Below the pieces are notes generated by a model. That model was given only the letters and a program-made list of their open reading frames with translations. It had not been told where the DNA came from and did no database searches. A stretch of DNA of 64,000 bases from Amycolatopsis sp. NBRC 101858 (GTDB taxonomy: Bacteria; Actinomycetota; Actinomycetes; Mycobacteriales; Pseudonocardiaceae): NCBI RefSeq assembly GCF_030269325.1, contig NZ_BSTD01000005.1, positions 186,001 to 250,000 on the forward strand, in the 5' to 3' direction. The position numbers and the translations under genes are program-made. Positions within the stretch are counted from its first letter, which is position 1; each line of letters opens with the position of its first letter. Shown here piece after piece: positions 40,764 through 49,040 of this stretch.

Positions 40764-41109
40764 GCCTGCTGTCTTAAAGACTGTCCTCGCCGGACGGGCA
40801 GGCTCTGGGATGACCTCGGGGCCGCTTTCGGCTCACCTTCGCGTTTGGGTCGCGGTTGGTCATCCCGTCGCCTGAACGAGGCCTATCACTTTGAGCCAGG
40901 CCCGCAAGGTTGCGTACTCGGCCCGCTGTCGGGCTGTGGGTTGCGGGCCTGGCTCAAAGTGATTTTTGCGGCCTCAGGCGACGGGATGACCAGCCGCTCT
41001 CTTTTCGGGGGGCGGCTGGCGCTTTCGTCCACTTTGGGCGGTATCGCCCGGGCGTGGAGGCGCGCCGGGGCGGTACCGCACCGAGTGTTGTTGGTTACAA
41101 GTTCGAGAC
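40746..41109. repeat. 14-bp direct repeat flanking a 336-bp segment after regX3
   Basis: TACAAGTTCGAGAC, the end of regX3 (40746-40759), reappears exactly at 41096-41109, just upstream of ppx. In the corresponding frame both copies read GYKFET. The DNA between contains a giant hairpin. The pattern resembles a target-site or att-like duplication produced when a small element inserted at the end of regX3. No integrase or transposase is encoded inside. Confidence 0.6.
40857..40992. repeat. Giant interrupted hairpin (two perfect arm blocks)
   Basis: A 19-bp block (40857-40875) pairs perfectly with 40974-40992, and inside it a 23-bp block (40885-40907) pairs perfectly with 40941-40963. Short asymmetric bulges carry GGCC on both sides. 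The apical loop holds a further hairpin GCCCG-CTGT-CGGGC (40921-40934). Total length is 136 bp. It may be a MITE-like element, a structured RNA or a large terminator after regX3. Confidence 0.8.
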
Positions 41110-41139
41110 CTGGCGCTGGGCCCGGTACCCTGGACCCCC

Positions 41140-42123
41140 GTGCGCCTAGGGGTACTCGACGTCGGTTCCAACACCGTCCACCTGCTCGTGGTCGACGCCC
41201 ACCGTGGCGCCCACCCGACGCCGATGCATTCCGAAAAGTCCGTGCTCCGCCTGGCCGAGCAGCTGACCCCGGGTGGCGAGCTCAGCAAGGCCGGCGCCGA
41301 CGACCTCGTGACCGCCGTCGAATCCGCCAAGGACGCCGCCGCGCGGCTCGGCTGCGAAGAGGTCATGGCCTTCGCCACCTCCGCGGTCCGCGAAGCGAAG
41401 AACTCCGCGAAGGTGCTGGCTCGCGTGGCCGACCGGACCGGCGTCGACCTGCAGGTCCTCTCCGGCACCGACGAAGCCCGCCTCACCTTCCTCGCCGTCC
41501 GCCGGTGGTACGGCTGGTCGGCGGGCCAGCTGCTCGTGCTCGACATCGGCGGCGGCTCGCTGGAGATCGCGATGGGCCGTGACGAAGAGCCCGTCCTGGC
41601 CGAGTCGCTGCCCCTGGGCGCGGGCCGCACCACGCGCACCCGGTTCAAGCACGACCCGCCGACGCGCTCCGAGCTCGTCGCGACGTCGGCGTGGCTCGAC
41701 GACCAGCTCACGGAGCTCGCGCGGAAGGTCACCAAATGGGGTGAACCCGACCGCGTCGTGGCAACGTCGAAGACGTTCCGGTCCCTCGCCCGGCTGACCG
41801 GCGCCGCCCCCTCGGCGGCGGGCCCGCGCGTGCGACGTACGCTCACGGACACCGCATTGCGCCAGCTCCTGGCCTTCATCTCGCGGATGCCGTCGGCCGA
41901 CCTCGCGCAGCTCGAGGGCGTCAGCTCGAGCCGGTCGCACCAGCTGGTGGCGGGCGCGCTCGTCGCGCAGGCCACGATGCGGGCACTCGGATTGCCGGAA
42001 CTCGAGATCTGCCCGTGGGCTCTGCGAGAAGGTGTCATCCTGCGGCGGCTGGACCATTCCACCGGCGCGGATGAAACTGGAGCGGCCCTCGTGGCGCGCT
42101 TCGGCGCACAGGAGGACCGGTGA
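41140..42123 (+). CDS. Ppx/GppA exopolyphosphatase family protein
   Basis: A 327-residue actin-fold phosphatase. Phosphate-binding motifs are LGVLDVGSNTVHLLVVDA, ATSAVREAKNS and LVLDIGGGSLEIAMGRDE. In this group polyphosphate and pppGpp are usual substrates. In M. tuberculosis Rv0496 (Ppx1) lies in the same place after senX3-regX3, consistent with a phosphate-stress neighbourhood. It starts at GTG a few bases after the duplicated regX3 end. Confidence 0.9.
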   Translation: MRLGVLDVGSNTVHLLVVDAHRGAHPTPMHSEKSVLRLAEQLTPGGELSKAGADDLVTAVESAKDAAARLGCEEVMAFATSAVREAKNSAKVLARVADRTGVDLQVLSGTDEARLTFLAVRRWYGWSAGQLLVLDIGGGSLEIAMGRDEEPVLAESLPLGAGRTTRTRFKHDPPTRSELVATSAWLDDQLTELARKVTKWGEPDRVVATSKTFRSLARLTGAAPSAAGPRVRRTLTDTALRQLLAFISRMPSADLAQLEGVSSSRSHQLVAGALVAQATMRALGLPELEICPWALREGVILRRLDHSTGADETGAALVARFGAQEDR

Positions 42124-42280
42124 AAGCACCCGGCTGGACTTCCCGGACGGACAACGGGCACGGTGGAGAGGTGACGGACATGCAGAGGTCGGCGTACAGC
42201 GCGCGCTGCGCGGCCAGGATGCCGTCGGGTACCTCCTCGCGAGGTGCCGAGGAACCGGAGCGCGCAGGGGACTACCAGGT

Positions 42281-43939
42281 ATGACGGACCAGACCGGAGA
42301 CGGCCAGCCGCAGAAGACCGTGGCTGAGCTGCTCGCCCAGCACGGTGCCCAGGTCGACGGCGGCAGCCGCCGTCGCCGGCGGCGCGCGGCCGAGGACGAC
42401 GACGAGCCCGCCACCCCGGAGACCCCGCCCGGCGCGACCGGCTCCCACCGGCGCCCCGGCGTGACCGACACCGGCCCGCAGGCGATCATCGACCGGGTCG
42501 CGGGCGAAGGCACGCCCCCGCCGCCGAACCGGCCCGCCGGACGACGCCGCGCCGAGCCGCCACCCCCGCCGCCGCCCGCGCCCCGCGCGGTCCCGCAGGA
42601 CTCCCAGCCGCTGCCGCGGCCGGTTCCGCCGCCCCCGGCCCGGCCCGCCCCCGGTAGCGCCGAGTCCAGCCAGTACCAGCGGCCCCCGGCGCCGCCGCAG
42701 CAGTCGGGCCAGTACGCCCGGCCACCCCAGGAGTCGGGGCAGTTCGCGAGCCCGCCGCCGCGGCCGCCGCAGGACTCCGGGCAGTACGCGAGCCCGCAGG
42801 AGTCCGCGCAGCTGCCCGTGCCGCCGCGCGCGCCCCGGCGTCAGCCGCCGCCCCCGCAGCCGTCCCAGCAGCTGCCCACCCCGCCGCCGCCCGCGGCGGA
42901 GGAGACCCGGGGGGCGGTCCCGCCGGTCCGGCGCCGCCCGCCGCCCCCTTCGCAGCAGCTGCCGACCCCGCCGCCGCAGCCGTCCCAGCAGCTGCCGACG
43001 CCGCCCCCGGGCGGACCGCTGTCGGCCCGGCTCGACGGCCTCAACGGCACCCCGGACGCCGACGTCGACGGCCCGCCCGGCCCGATGGCCAGCGGCACGT
43101 TCTCGACGCCGTCGGCCGCGCCCGGGCGGCCGCGCCGGGGCCCGGCGCGCCGTCCGCAGCCGCAGCAGGAGGCGTACACCGAGCAGTTCGACGCCGTGGC
43201 CGGCGAGCCGCTGCTCCCGCCGGCGCCGGGCAAGAAGAAGCCCGACTCGCCCCCGCCGTCGTCGCCGGGCGGGCTCGCGAACTGGCGCAAGCGCCGGCAG
43301 AAGGAGCAGCTGGAGGACACCGAGATCGGCGTCATGCCGGTGGTGCCCACCGACGCCCCGGCCGACGGCTACCCCGAAGACGACTTCGAGCCCGAGGGCT
43401 TCGCGCCGGAGGGCAGCGGCTACCAGGCCGCCTACGACGCGGGGCCGCCGACCGGCACCTACCCGCCGCCGATGCCGTTCGCGCCCGGCGACCGCGCCTC
43501 GCGCGCGCCGATCCCGGACGACCTCGAGCCCTACGAGCGCGAGTTCGCCGACGGCTACCCGGCCGACGGCCCGGACTTCGAGCAGGACGACTACGGCTAC
43601 GAACAGGGCGAAGGCTACGAGGACGACGAGTACGACGACGCGCCCGAGCCGGTCGCGGAGCCGGAGCCCGCGACCTCGCCCGGCAAGGCGTGGCTGGCGC
43701 TGGCCGGCCAGCTGGCGATGGGTGTCGTCGGCGGCGCGGCCGTGTGGCTGGGCTTCAACTGGCTGTGGGTGAACATCCCGGCGGCCGCCCTGGTGGCGGC
43801 GCTGCTGGTGGTGGTCGCGCTGGTCTGGATCGTGCGGAAGATCCGCCGGGCCGAAGACCTGCAGACCACGGTGCTGGCGGTGCTGGTCGGCCTGGTCGTG
43901 ACGGTGTCCCCGGCGGCGTTGCTGCTCGTCGGCCGCTGA
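42281..43939 (+). CDS. Proline-rich membrane protein (Rv0497-like)
   Basis: A 552-residue protein. The N-terminus has KTVAELLAQHG followed by a basic RRRRR block, a motif shared by many actinobacterial proline-rich envelope proteins. Residues about 80-390 are low complexity with repeated SGQYA.P.Q and PSQQLPTPPP units. An acidic stretch (EDDEYDDAPEP) precedes three membrane helices at the C-terminus (about 475-552). The M. tuberculosis counterpart is shorter (about 310 aa), so the proline-rich part is expanded here. Likely cytoplasmic disordered tail on a membrane anchor; function unknown. Confidence 0.8.
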   Translation: MTDQTGDGQPQKTVAELLAQHGAQVDGGSRRRRRRAAEDDDEPATPETPPGATGSHRRPGVTDTGPQAIIDRVAGEGTPPPPNRPAGRRRAEPPPPPPPAPRAVPQDSQPLPRPVPPPPARPAPGSAESSQYQRPPAPPQQSGQYARPPQESGQFASPPPRPPQDSGQYASPQESAQLPVPPRAPRRQPPPPQPSQQLPTPPPPAAEETRGAVPPVRRRPPPPSQQLPTPPPQPSQQLPTPPPGGPLSARLDGLNGTPDADVDGPPGPMASGTFSTPSAAPGRPRRGPARRPQPQQEAYTEQFDAVAGEPLLPPAPGKKKPDSPPPSSPGGLANWRKRRQKEQLEDTEIGVMPVVPTDAPADGYPEDDFEPEGFAPEGSGYQAAYDAGPPTGTYPPPMPFAPGDRASRAPIPDDLEPYEREFADGYPADGPDFEQDDYGYEQGEGYEDDEYDDAPEPVAEPEPATSPGKAWLALAGQLAMGVVGGAAVWLGFNWLWVNIPAAALVAALLVVVALVWIVRKIRRAEDLQTTVLAVLVGLVVTVSPAALLLVGR

Positions 43940-44025
43940 CGCCCACGGGCTGCCGGGCGGGCGCACTGAGATCCGCGTCCCGTTCGGCGCACGCCCCTGC
44001 TCCGCGCCCTCGGTGACGAGGCAGG

Positions 44026-44838
44026 ATGGCGCGCGTGACAGACGAGAAGCCGGTCCCCGTCGGGCTCAGCACGGCGTCCGTGTGGCCCCTCAAGGCCGGC
44101 ACCGCCTTCGAGCTCGCCTCCGAGCTCGGGTACGACGGCGTCGAGGTCATGGTCTGGGCCGACCCGGTCAGCCAGGACGTCAGCGCCCTGCGCCGGTGGT
44201 CGCGCCGGACCGGGGTGCCCGTGCTGTCGATCCACTCGCCGTCGCTGCTGATCACCCAGCGGATCTGGTCGCCCGATCCGGTGGTGCGGCTGCGGATGTC
44301 CGTCGAAGCCGCGGCCGAGCTCGGCGCGCGGACCGTCGTCGTCCACCCGCCGTTCCGGTGGCAACGGCGCTACGGCGATGCCTTCGGTGATCTCGTCGAC
44401 GAGCTGGAGGAGTCCAGCGGGATCGAAATCGCCGTCGAGAACATGTTCAAGGTGCGCCCACCGGGCGGTTCGAAGAATTCCCGCGTCTCCGCGTTCCGGC
44501 CCTCGATCGACCCGACGGACGTCGGTTTCCGGCACTACACGCTCGACCTGTCCCACACAGCGGCAGCCGGGATGGACGCCCTCGCGCTGGCGCAGCGGAT
44601 GGGCGAAGGCCTCTCGCACGTCCATCTGGCGGACGGCACCGGCCTCCCGAAGGACGAACACCTGGTGCCCGGGCGGGGTGATCAGCCCTGCGCCGAACTC
44701 CTGGAGAAGCTGGTCAGCAGCGGTTTCGCCGGGCAGATCGTGCTGGAGATCAACACCCGGCACGCCGGCACCGGCGCACAGCGGGTCCGGGATCTGGCGG
44801 AGGCATTGCTGTTCGCGCGATTCCACCTCGGGCAGTAA
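44026..44838 (+). CDS. Sugar phosphate isomerase/epimerase-like TIM barrel (Rv0498-like)
   Basis: A 270-residue AP-endonuclease-2/IolE-type barrel. Blocks: VGLSTASVWPLKAGTAFELA, YDGVEVMVWADP, SIHSPSLL, VVVHPPFRWQRRYG, IAVENMFKVRP, and VHLADGTGLPKDEHLVPGRGDQP, which holds metal-binding His/Glu/Asp residues. Substrate unknown. The ATG sits very close to AGG; the GTG three codons later (VTDEKP) has a better spaced GAGGCAGG, so the real start may be 44035. Confidence 0.85.
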   Translation: MARVTDEKPVPVGLSTASVWPLKAGTAFELASELGYDGVEVMVWADPVSQDVSALRRWSRRTGVPVLSIHSPSLLITQRIWSPDPVVRLRMSVEAAAELGARTVVVHPPFRWQRRYGDAFGDLVDELEESSGIEIAVENMFKVRPPGGSKNSRVSAFRPSIDPTDVGFRHYTLDLSHTAAAGMDALALAQRMGEGLSHVHLADGTGLPKDEHLVPGRGDQPCAELLEKLVSSGFAGQIVLEINTRHAGTGAQRVRDLAEALLFARFHLGQ

Positions 44839-44972
44839 TTGCGCACTTGCGGTGCGGACACGACTACTCCCGGGTCCATTTACCGGGATCGAACACGTAA
44901 AGTTCCGACTGTGAAACCGTCGCGCGCGTTGATCGCCACCTCTCCGGATTCCCCCATTGGCACGGCGCGTTC

Positions 44973-45800
44973 GTGAGCGGAACGGACGGCACCGCCGTGT
45001 CCTTCGACACGGCGAGTGCGGCGCGGTCGCTGGGGGACGGCACCTTCACCGCGGTGCTGCGTGCGGAGTGGGCCATCGGCTCGCACCCGCACGGGGGTTT
45101 CCTGCTGGCCCTGCTGGCCAAGGCGGCGATCGCCGCGCTGCACGAACGGGGTGAGCCGCACGCGGAGCCGCTCGTCGTGAGCGCGGAGTTCCTGCACGCG
45201 CCGGCGCTCGGCCCGGTGCTGCTGCGCACGGACGTCCGCAAGGTCGGCCGCCGCGCGACGGTCGTCGAGGTCCGGCTGGAGCAGCGCGGCCGCAGCTGCG
45301 TCGAGGCACGCGTGACGACCGGGCGGCTGCCGATGCGGCGCCCGGAGTGGACGGACGTGCCGTCGATGCCCGCCGAGCCGGCACCGGGCGCGCTCGCGAT
45401 GGCGGAGAGCACGGAGGGGCCGTTCAACCTGGCCAAGGGCTGCGAGGTCCGCCTCGACCCGGCAACGGCGGGTTACCTTTCGGGGCGCACCGGCGAGCCA
45501 CCCCGGATGCGGCTGTGGGTCCGCCCGCGCCACGGCCTGGTCGACCCGTACTTCACGCTGCTGGCGTCCGACGTGAACCCGCCGGTGGTGATGAACCTGG
45601 GCCGCATCGGCTGGGCCCCGACGGTCCAGCTGACGGCGCTGCTGCGCACGCGCCCGGCCCCGGGGTGGCTGCGGGTGGTGGTGGAGTCGAGGTCGGTCCA
45701 CGAGTCGTGGTTCGACTCGGACGCAACGGTGGTCGACTCCCAGGGGCGGCTGGTGTGCCAGGCCCGGCAGCTGGGCCTCGCCCCGGCACCGGGTGGCTGA
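44973..45800 (+). CDS. Thioesterase-family double-hotdog protein (Rv0499-like)
   Basis: A 275-residue TesB/acyl-CoA-thioesterase-like protein beginning at GTG (VSGTDGTAVSFDT). HPHGGFLLALLAKAAIAAL is the N-terminal hotdog helix with its start, and LVVSAEFLHAPALGPVLLRTDV, RLWVRPRHGLVDPYFTLLASDVNPP and VQLTALLRTRPAPGWLRVVVES fit the two-hotdog arrangement. Acyl chain specificity unknown. Its place between the isomerase-like gene and proC matches Rv0499. Confidence 0.85.
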   Translation: MSGTDGTAVSFDTASAARSLGDGTFTAVLRAEWAIGSHPHGGFLLALLAKAAIAALHERGEPHAEPLVVSAEFLHAPALGPVLLRTDVRKVGRRATVVEVRLEQRGRSCVEARVTTGRLPMRRPEWTDVPSMPAEPAPGALAMAESTEGPFNLAKGCEVRLDPATAGYLSGRTGEPPRMRLWVRPRHGLVDPYFTLLASDVNPPVVMNLGRIGWAPTVQLTALLRTRPAPGWLRVVVESRSVHESWFDSDATVVDSQGRLVCQARQLGLAPAPGG

Positions 45801-45824
45801 CACGCGTTTGGCACGCTTTACCGC

Positions 45825-46634
45825 ATGACGGTCATCGCGGTGCTGGGTGCGGGCAAGATCGGTGAGGCGTTGCTCTCGGGGTTGCTGCACGGCGGCCACG
45901 AGCCCGGCGATCTGCTCTTCACCGAGCGGTACCCGGCGCGTGTCGAAGAACTCACCGCGCGCTACGGCATCCGGGGTGTTGAGGTCGAGGACGCCGCCAA
46001 GCAGGCCGATGTCCTGGTTGTCGCCGTCAAGCCGCAGGACATCGAGCCCGTGCTCGATGAGCTTGCGCCGCTGCTGAACCCGTCGTCGCTCGTCGTGTCG
46101 CTCTGCGCGGGCCTGCCGACGTCGCTTTACGAGCGGCGGCTGGCCGAGGGCGTTCCGGTCGTTCGGGTCATGCCGAACACACCGATGCTGGTCAACGAGG
46201 CCATGAGCGCCATCTCGGCCGGGCGGCACGCCACCGCCGAGCACCTCGCCGTCGTGCGCGATCTGCTCTCGCATGTCGGCAAGGTCGTCGAGGTGCCCGA
46301 AGGCCAGCAAGACGCCGTCACCGCCCTGTCCGGCTCCGGCCCGGCCTACTTCTTCTACCTGGTCGAAGCCATGATCGACGCCGGCATCCTGCTGGGCCTC
46401 CCGCGCGCGCTGGCCGGGCAGCTGATCATCCAGTCGGCCGTCGGCGCGGCGAAGATGCTGGCCGAGTCCGACGAGCACCCCGTGCTGCTGCGCGAGGCCG
46501 TCACGTCGCCCGCCGGCACGACCATCAACGCCATCCGCGAACTCGAGAAGCACGGCGTCCGGGCGGCGCTGCTCGACGCGATCGAGGCGGCGAAAGACCG
46601 GTCCGAGGCGCTGGGCAAGGCTCACGAAGACTGA
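45825..46634 (+). CDS. proC: Pyrroline-5-carboxylate reductase ProC
   Basis: A 269-residue enzyme for the last step of proline synthesis, reducing 1-pyrroline-5-carboxylate with NAD(P)H. The Rossmann motif is IAVLGAGKIGEALL. VVAVKPQDI, VRVMPNTPMLVNEAMSAIS, ALSGSGPAYFFYLVEAM (catalytic region) and EAVTSPAGTTINAIRELE are standard. It precedes the small HTH and bS22 genes as in M. tuberculosis, but here remnants of two genes intervene. Confidence 0.95.
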   Translation: MTVIAVLGAGKIGEALLSGLLHGGHEPGDLLFTERYPARVEELTARYGIRGVEVEDAAKQADVLVVAVKPQDIEPVLDELAPLLNPSSLVVSLCAGLPTSLYERRLAEGVPVVRVMPNTPMLVNEAMSAISAGRHATAEHLAVVRDLLSHVGKVVEVPEGQQDAVTALSGSGPAYFFYLVEAMIDAGILLGLPRALAGQLIIQSAVGAAKMLAESDEHPVLLREAVTSPAGTTINAIRELEKHGVRAALLDAIEAAKDRSEALGKAHED

Positions 46635-46771
46635 CGGGGCCGCCAGTCCGCGGCCCAGGCGTCGAGCCGCACGAGCGTCTCGAACAGGGACTTCCCCTGC
46701 TCGGTGAGCGCGTAGCCGTCGCGCAGCTCCCACATCATCCGCAGCGTCCAGCGCCGGCCCAGCAGCGCCAT
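46622..46771 (-). pseudogene. Remnant of an HxlR-type regulator
   Basis: A 49-codon minus-strand frame reads MALLGRRWTLRMMWELRDG directly followed by YALTEQGKSLFETLVRLDAW. In intact HxlR regulators about 45 residues, including the recognition helix and wing, separate the RWTL...REL and Y.LT.KG parts, and about 20 residues precede RWTL. Both are missing here, so the gene is reduced to its ends. The DNA-binding core is gone, so it cannot act as a repressor. Its end overlaps proC and its start touches the decayed decarboxylase. Confidence 0.7.
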
Positions 46772-47081
46772 GATCGGGGCGCCCGGTCGTCAGCTGGTCA
46801 TCGACCGGACGATCGCGCTGTGCGGCGCCGGCGGCGAATGGGGCGTGCACATCGCCGCCTTCGCGGGCAAAGCCGGCCTCGACGCGACGCAGGTCCGCTC
46901 GCTCGCCGGCGGGAGCCCGGCCGACGGCTGCTGGTCCCCGGCGGACCTCGTGGCCGCCGTGGGCGACGACGGCGCGCTCGACCTGCTGCTCGCCTGCGGC
47001 TGGTGCCACGCCATCTCGTTCACCGTCCGGGCGCTGCGGCTGCCCCTCGAACCGGGTACCGAGCGCCCGGATTCGCCGTAA
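46770..47081 (+). pseudogene. Truncated carboxymuconolactone-decarboxylase-type protein
   Basis: A 103-residue frame reads GRQLVIDRTIALCGAGGEWGVHIAAFAGKAGLDATQVRSL and on to SPADGCWSPADLV, which matches the middle and C-terminal region of CMD/AhpD-like proteins (family form L.ILRTAALCGAEYEWGVH). The N-terminal 40 or so residues are missing and the final helix is altered. The start codon coincides with the start of the divergent HxlR remnant. A deletion across a divergent HxlR-CMD promoter explains both truncations. The usual AhpD CxxC is absent, as in this subgroup. Confidence 0.65.
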
Positions 47082-47263
47082 TGGGCGATTCCGGCGGTAT
47101 TGCACGCGCGAGTGCCCGTGCGTTAGCGCTGGTAGGAGCCCATCTCGGTGACAGGCGTCGCATTAGTCCCACCAGTCCCGCTACTCTCGATAGAGCACGT
47201 GCGTGTCGGTACCACAGGTGGGGAAGCCTCGTGGCGCGACGCGTGTCGAAGGACGCGGTAAAC

Positions 47264-47479
47264 ATGTCGCCGAACAAGAAGGAGGATCTGCCGGCTGTCG
47301 GGCAGGTCCAGTTCCTGACGGTCGCCGAAGTGGCCACGCTGATGCGGGTCTCCAAGATGACCGTCTACCGTCTCGTGCACTCGGGTGAGCTGCCTGCCGT
47401 CAGGGTGGGCAAGTCGTTCCGGGTGCCGGAAAAAGCAGTGCACGAGTACCTCCAGGGCGCCTATTACGACGTGGGCTGA
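47264..47479 (+). CDS. Excisionase-family small HTH protein (Rv0500A-like)
   Basis: A 71-residue MerR-like/excisionase HTH: VQFLTVAEVATLMRVSKMTVYRLVHSGELPAVRVGKSFRVPEKAVHEYL, given here as the single domain it forms. Close relatives are encoded between proC and bS22 in mycobacteria, where it is thought to bind DNA as a global or housekeeping regulator. The ATG was chosen because AAGGA lies ten bases upstream; an in-frame GTG seven codons earlier is less well supported. Confidence 0.88.
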   Translation: MSPNKKEDLPAVGQVQFLTVAEVATLMRVSKMTVYRLVHSGELPAVRVGKSFRVPEKAVHEYLQGAYYDVG

Positions 47480-47634
47480 TCCACGCCCCGGCCAGCGGCG
47501 CGCCGCCCTACGACGTGCCCGCTGACCGGCCCGCGCGGGGTGACGGGTAACCTGGAAGACCGCTCGTGCCTGTGCGCTCCACCCGTTGGACGCTGCGCCG
47601 GGCAGCGTTACCGACGACGACCTAAGGAGCGCCC

Positions 47635-47736
47635 ATGGGCTCTGTGATCAAGAAGCGCCGCAAGCGCATGTCGAAGAAGAAGCACCGCAAGCTGCTGCGC
47701 CGCACGCGAGTGCAGCGTCGTAAGGCCGGCAAGTAA
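47635..47736 (+). CDS. Small ribosomal protein bS22 (AURKAIP1/COX24-domain protein)
   Basis: A 33-residue, very basic protein: MGSVIKKRRKRMSKKKHRKL then LRRTRVQRRKAGK. It equals the actinobacterial Rv0500B-type peptide, which has been seen as bS22 in mycobacterial 70S structures close to the decoding-centre side of the small subunit. It is easily missed because of its length. A strong AAGGAG ribosome site precedes the ATG and a perfect terminator follows, so it is likely highly expressed. Confidence 0.92.
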   Translation: MGSVIKKRRKRMSKKKHRKLLRRTRVQRRKAGK

Positions 47737-47754
47737 GCCTCAGCCGTGCGTAGC

Positions 47755-47785
47755 CGTGGCCCGTCCAGTCTCTGGACGGGCCACG
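47755..47785 (+). terminator. Strong terminator after bS22
   Basis: A perfect 14-bp stem (CGTGGCCCGTCCAG, 47755-47768, with 47772-47785) closed by a three-base loop, 18 bp after the bS22 stop. Confidence 0.9.
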
Positions 47786-47993
47786 TCCATGTGGTGGGCC
47801 GGTTCCCCCCGTTCGAGTGAGGCGTTCGTCGCTTTCCGGGGCGTAGCGGTTAATAGCACGTAAGACAACCCGGAGCTACCACTGAAGAGCGGTAACATCT
47901 CAAGGGTGTCCGCGCGATGCTTCCAGTGAGTGCAGGCCCGCGCACTTCGGGTGATCGTCCACCCCCACCACGCCCTACGCCGCAGGGAGTCGC

Positions 47994-49040
47994 ATGCCGT
48001 CGAACATCGTGCTCGTCACCGGGGTAGCCGGCGAACTGGGCGGGAAACTCCTCGCCCGGCTGGGCAACAACCCCGATTTCGAACGGGTCATCGGTGTCGA
48101 CACGGTCGCTCCGGACAAGACGGTCCTGCAGCGCATGGGACACGCGGAGTTCGTCCGCGCGGACATCCGGAACCCCTTGATCGCCAAGGTGATCAGCACC
48201 GCCAAAGTGGACACCGTTGTGCACGCGTCGTGCACCGCGCACCCGGCCGGGCCCGGGCGCCGCACCGCCATCAAGGAAGTCAACGTCATCGGCACCATGC
48301 GGCTGCTGGCCGCGTGCCAGCGCTCGCCGCTGGTGCGCAAGCTGGTCGTCAAGTCGACGGCGGCCGTGTACGGCGCGGGCGCGCGCTCGCAGGCGGTGTT
48401 CACCGAGGACTCCGAGCTGATCCCGACGTCGTCCAGCGGGTATGCGAAGGACGCCGTCGAGATGGAGGGGTACGTGCGCGGGCTGATGCGGCGCCGTCCC
48501 GACATCACCACGACGCTGTTCCGCTTCGCCAACATCATCGGGCCGGCGACGGACACCGTCCTTTCGCGCTACTTCGCCTTGCCGGTCGTGCCGACCGTTT
48601 TCGGCTACGACGCCCGGATCCAGCTGCTGCACTCTTCGGACGCGCTGGCCGTGCTGGAGCGCGCGACCCTGAACGACCACCCCGGCGTCTTTAACGTCGG
48701 CTCGGAAGGGGTACTCACCCTTTCGCAGGCGATCCGGCGAGCGGGCCGGGTCGAGCTGCCCATGCCGCGGAGCGTGGTGCCGTCGGTCGGAAAGGTTCTG
48801 CGCGGCGCTCGCGTCGTGGACTTCTCCGCCGACCAGGTCCGGCTGCTGAACTTCGGCCGGGTCGTCGACATCGCCAAGCTGAAGGGCGAATTCGGCTACA
48901 CCCCGCGGTGGACGACGCGTGAGGCGTTCGACGACTACATCGTCGGACGCGGGCTCCGGCCGGTGCTCGACGGCGGCAAGCTGGCGGGCCTGGCCGGCAA
49001 GGTGCTCGTCGCCGCGGCGACCGGGCAGTCGAGCCGATGA
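47994..49040 (+). CDS. NAD-dependent epimerase/dehydratase (Rv0501/GalE2-like)
   Basis: A 348-residue short-chain dehydrogenase-type epimerase. The NAD loop is VTGVAGELGGKLLARL, and VVKSTAAVYGAG and SGYAKDAVEMEGYVRGL hold the Ser/Tyr/Lys triad (YAKD replaces YxxxK-type spacing, so the typical SDR Tyr-x3-Lys is present as Y-A-K-D with a nearby Lys less clear). It resembles M. tuberculosis Rv0501, annotated as GalE2. Sugar-nucleotide epimerisation is a family expectation only. It couples to the acyltransferase by a 4-bp overlap. Confidence 0.82.
   Translation: MPSNIVLVTGVAGELGGKLLARLGNNPDFERVIGVDTVAPDKTVLQRMGHAEFVRADIRNPLIAKVISTAKVDTVVHASCTAHPAGPGRRTAIKEVNVIGTMRLLAACQRSPLVRKLVVKSTAAVYGAGARSQAVFTEDSELIPTSSSGYAKDAVEMEGYVRGLMRRRPDITTTLFRFANIIGPATDTVLSRYFALPVVPTVFGYDARIQLLHSSDALAVLERATLNDHPGVFNVGSEGVLTLSQAIRRAGRVELPMPRSVVPSVGKVLRGARVVDFSADQVRLLNFGRVVDIAKLKGEFGYTPRWTTREAFDDYIVGRGLRPVLDGGKLAGLAGKVLVAAATGQSSR

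Noticed and set aside
42281..43939. Two separate genes (a proline-rich protein and a small membrane protein)
   Set aside because: The frame is continuous, the only ribosome-site start is at the beginning, and the mycobacterial relative has the same fused layout.
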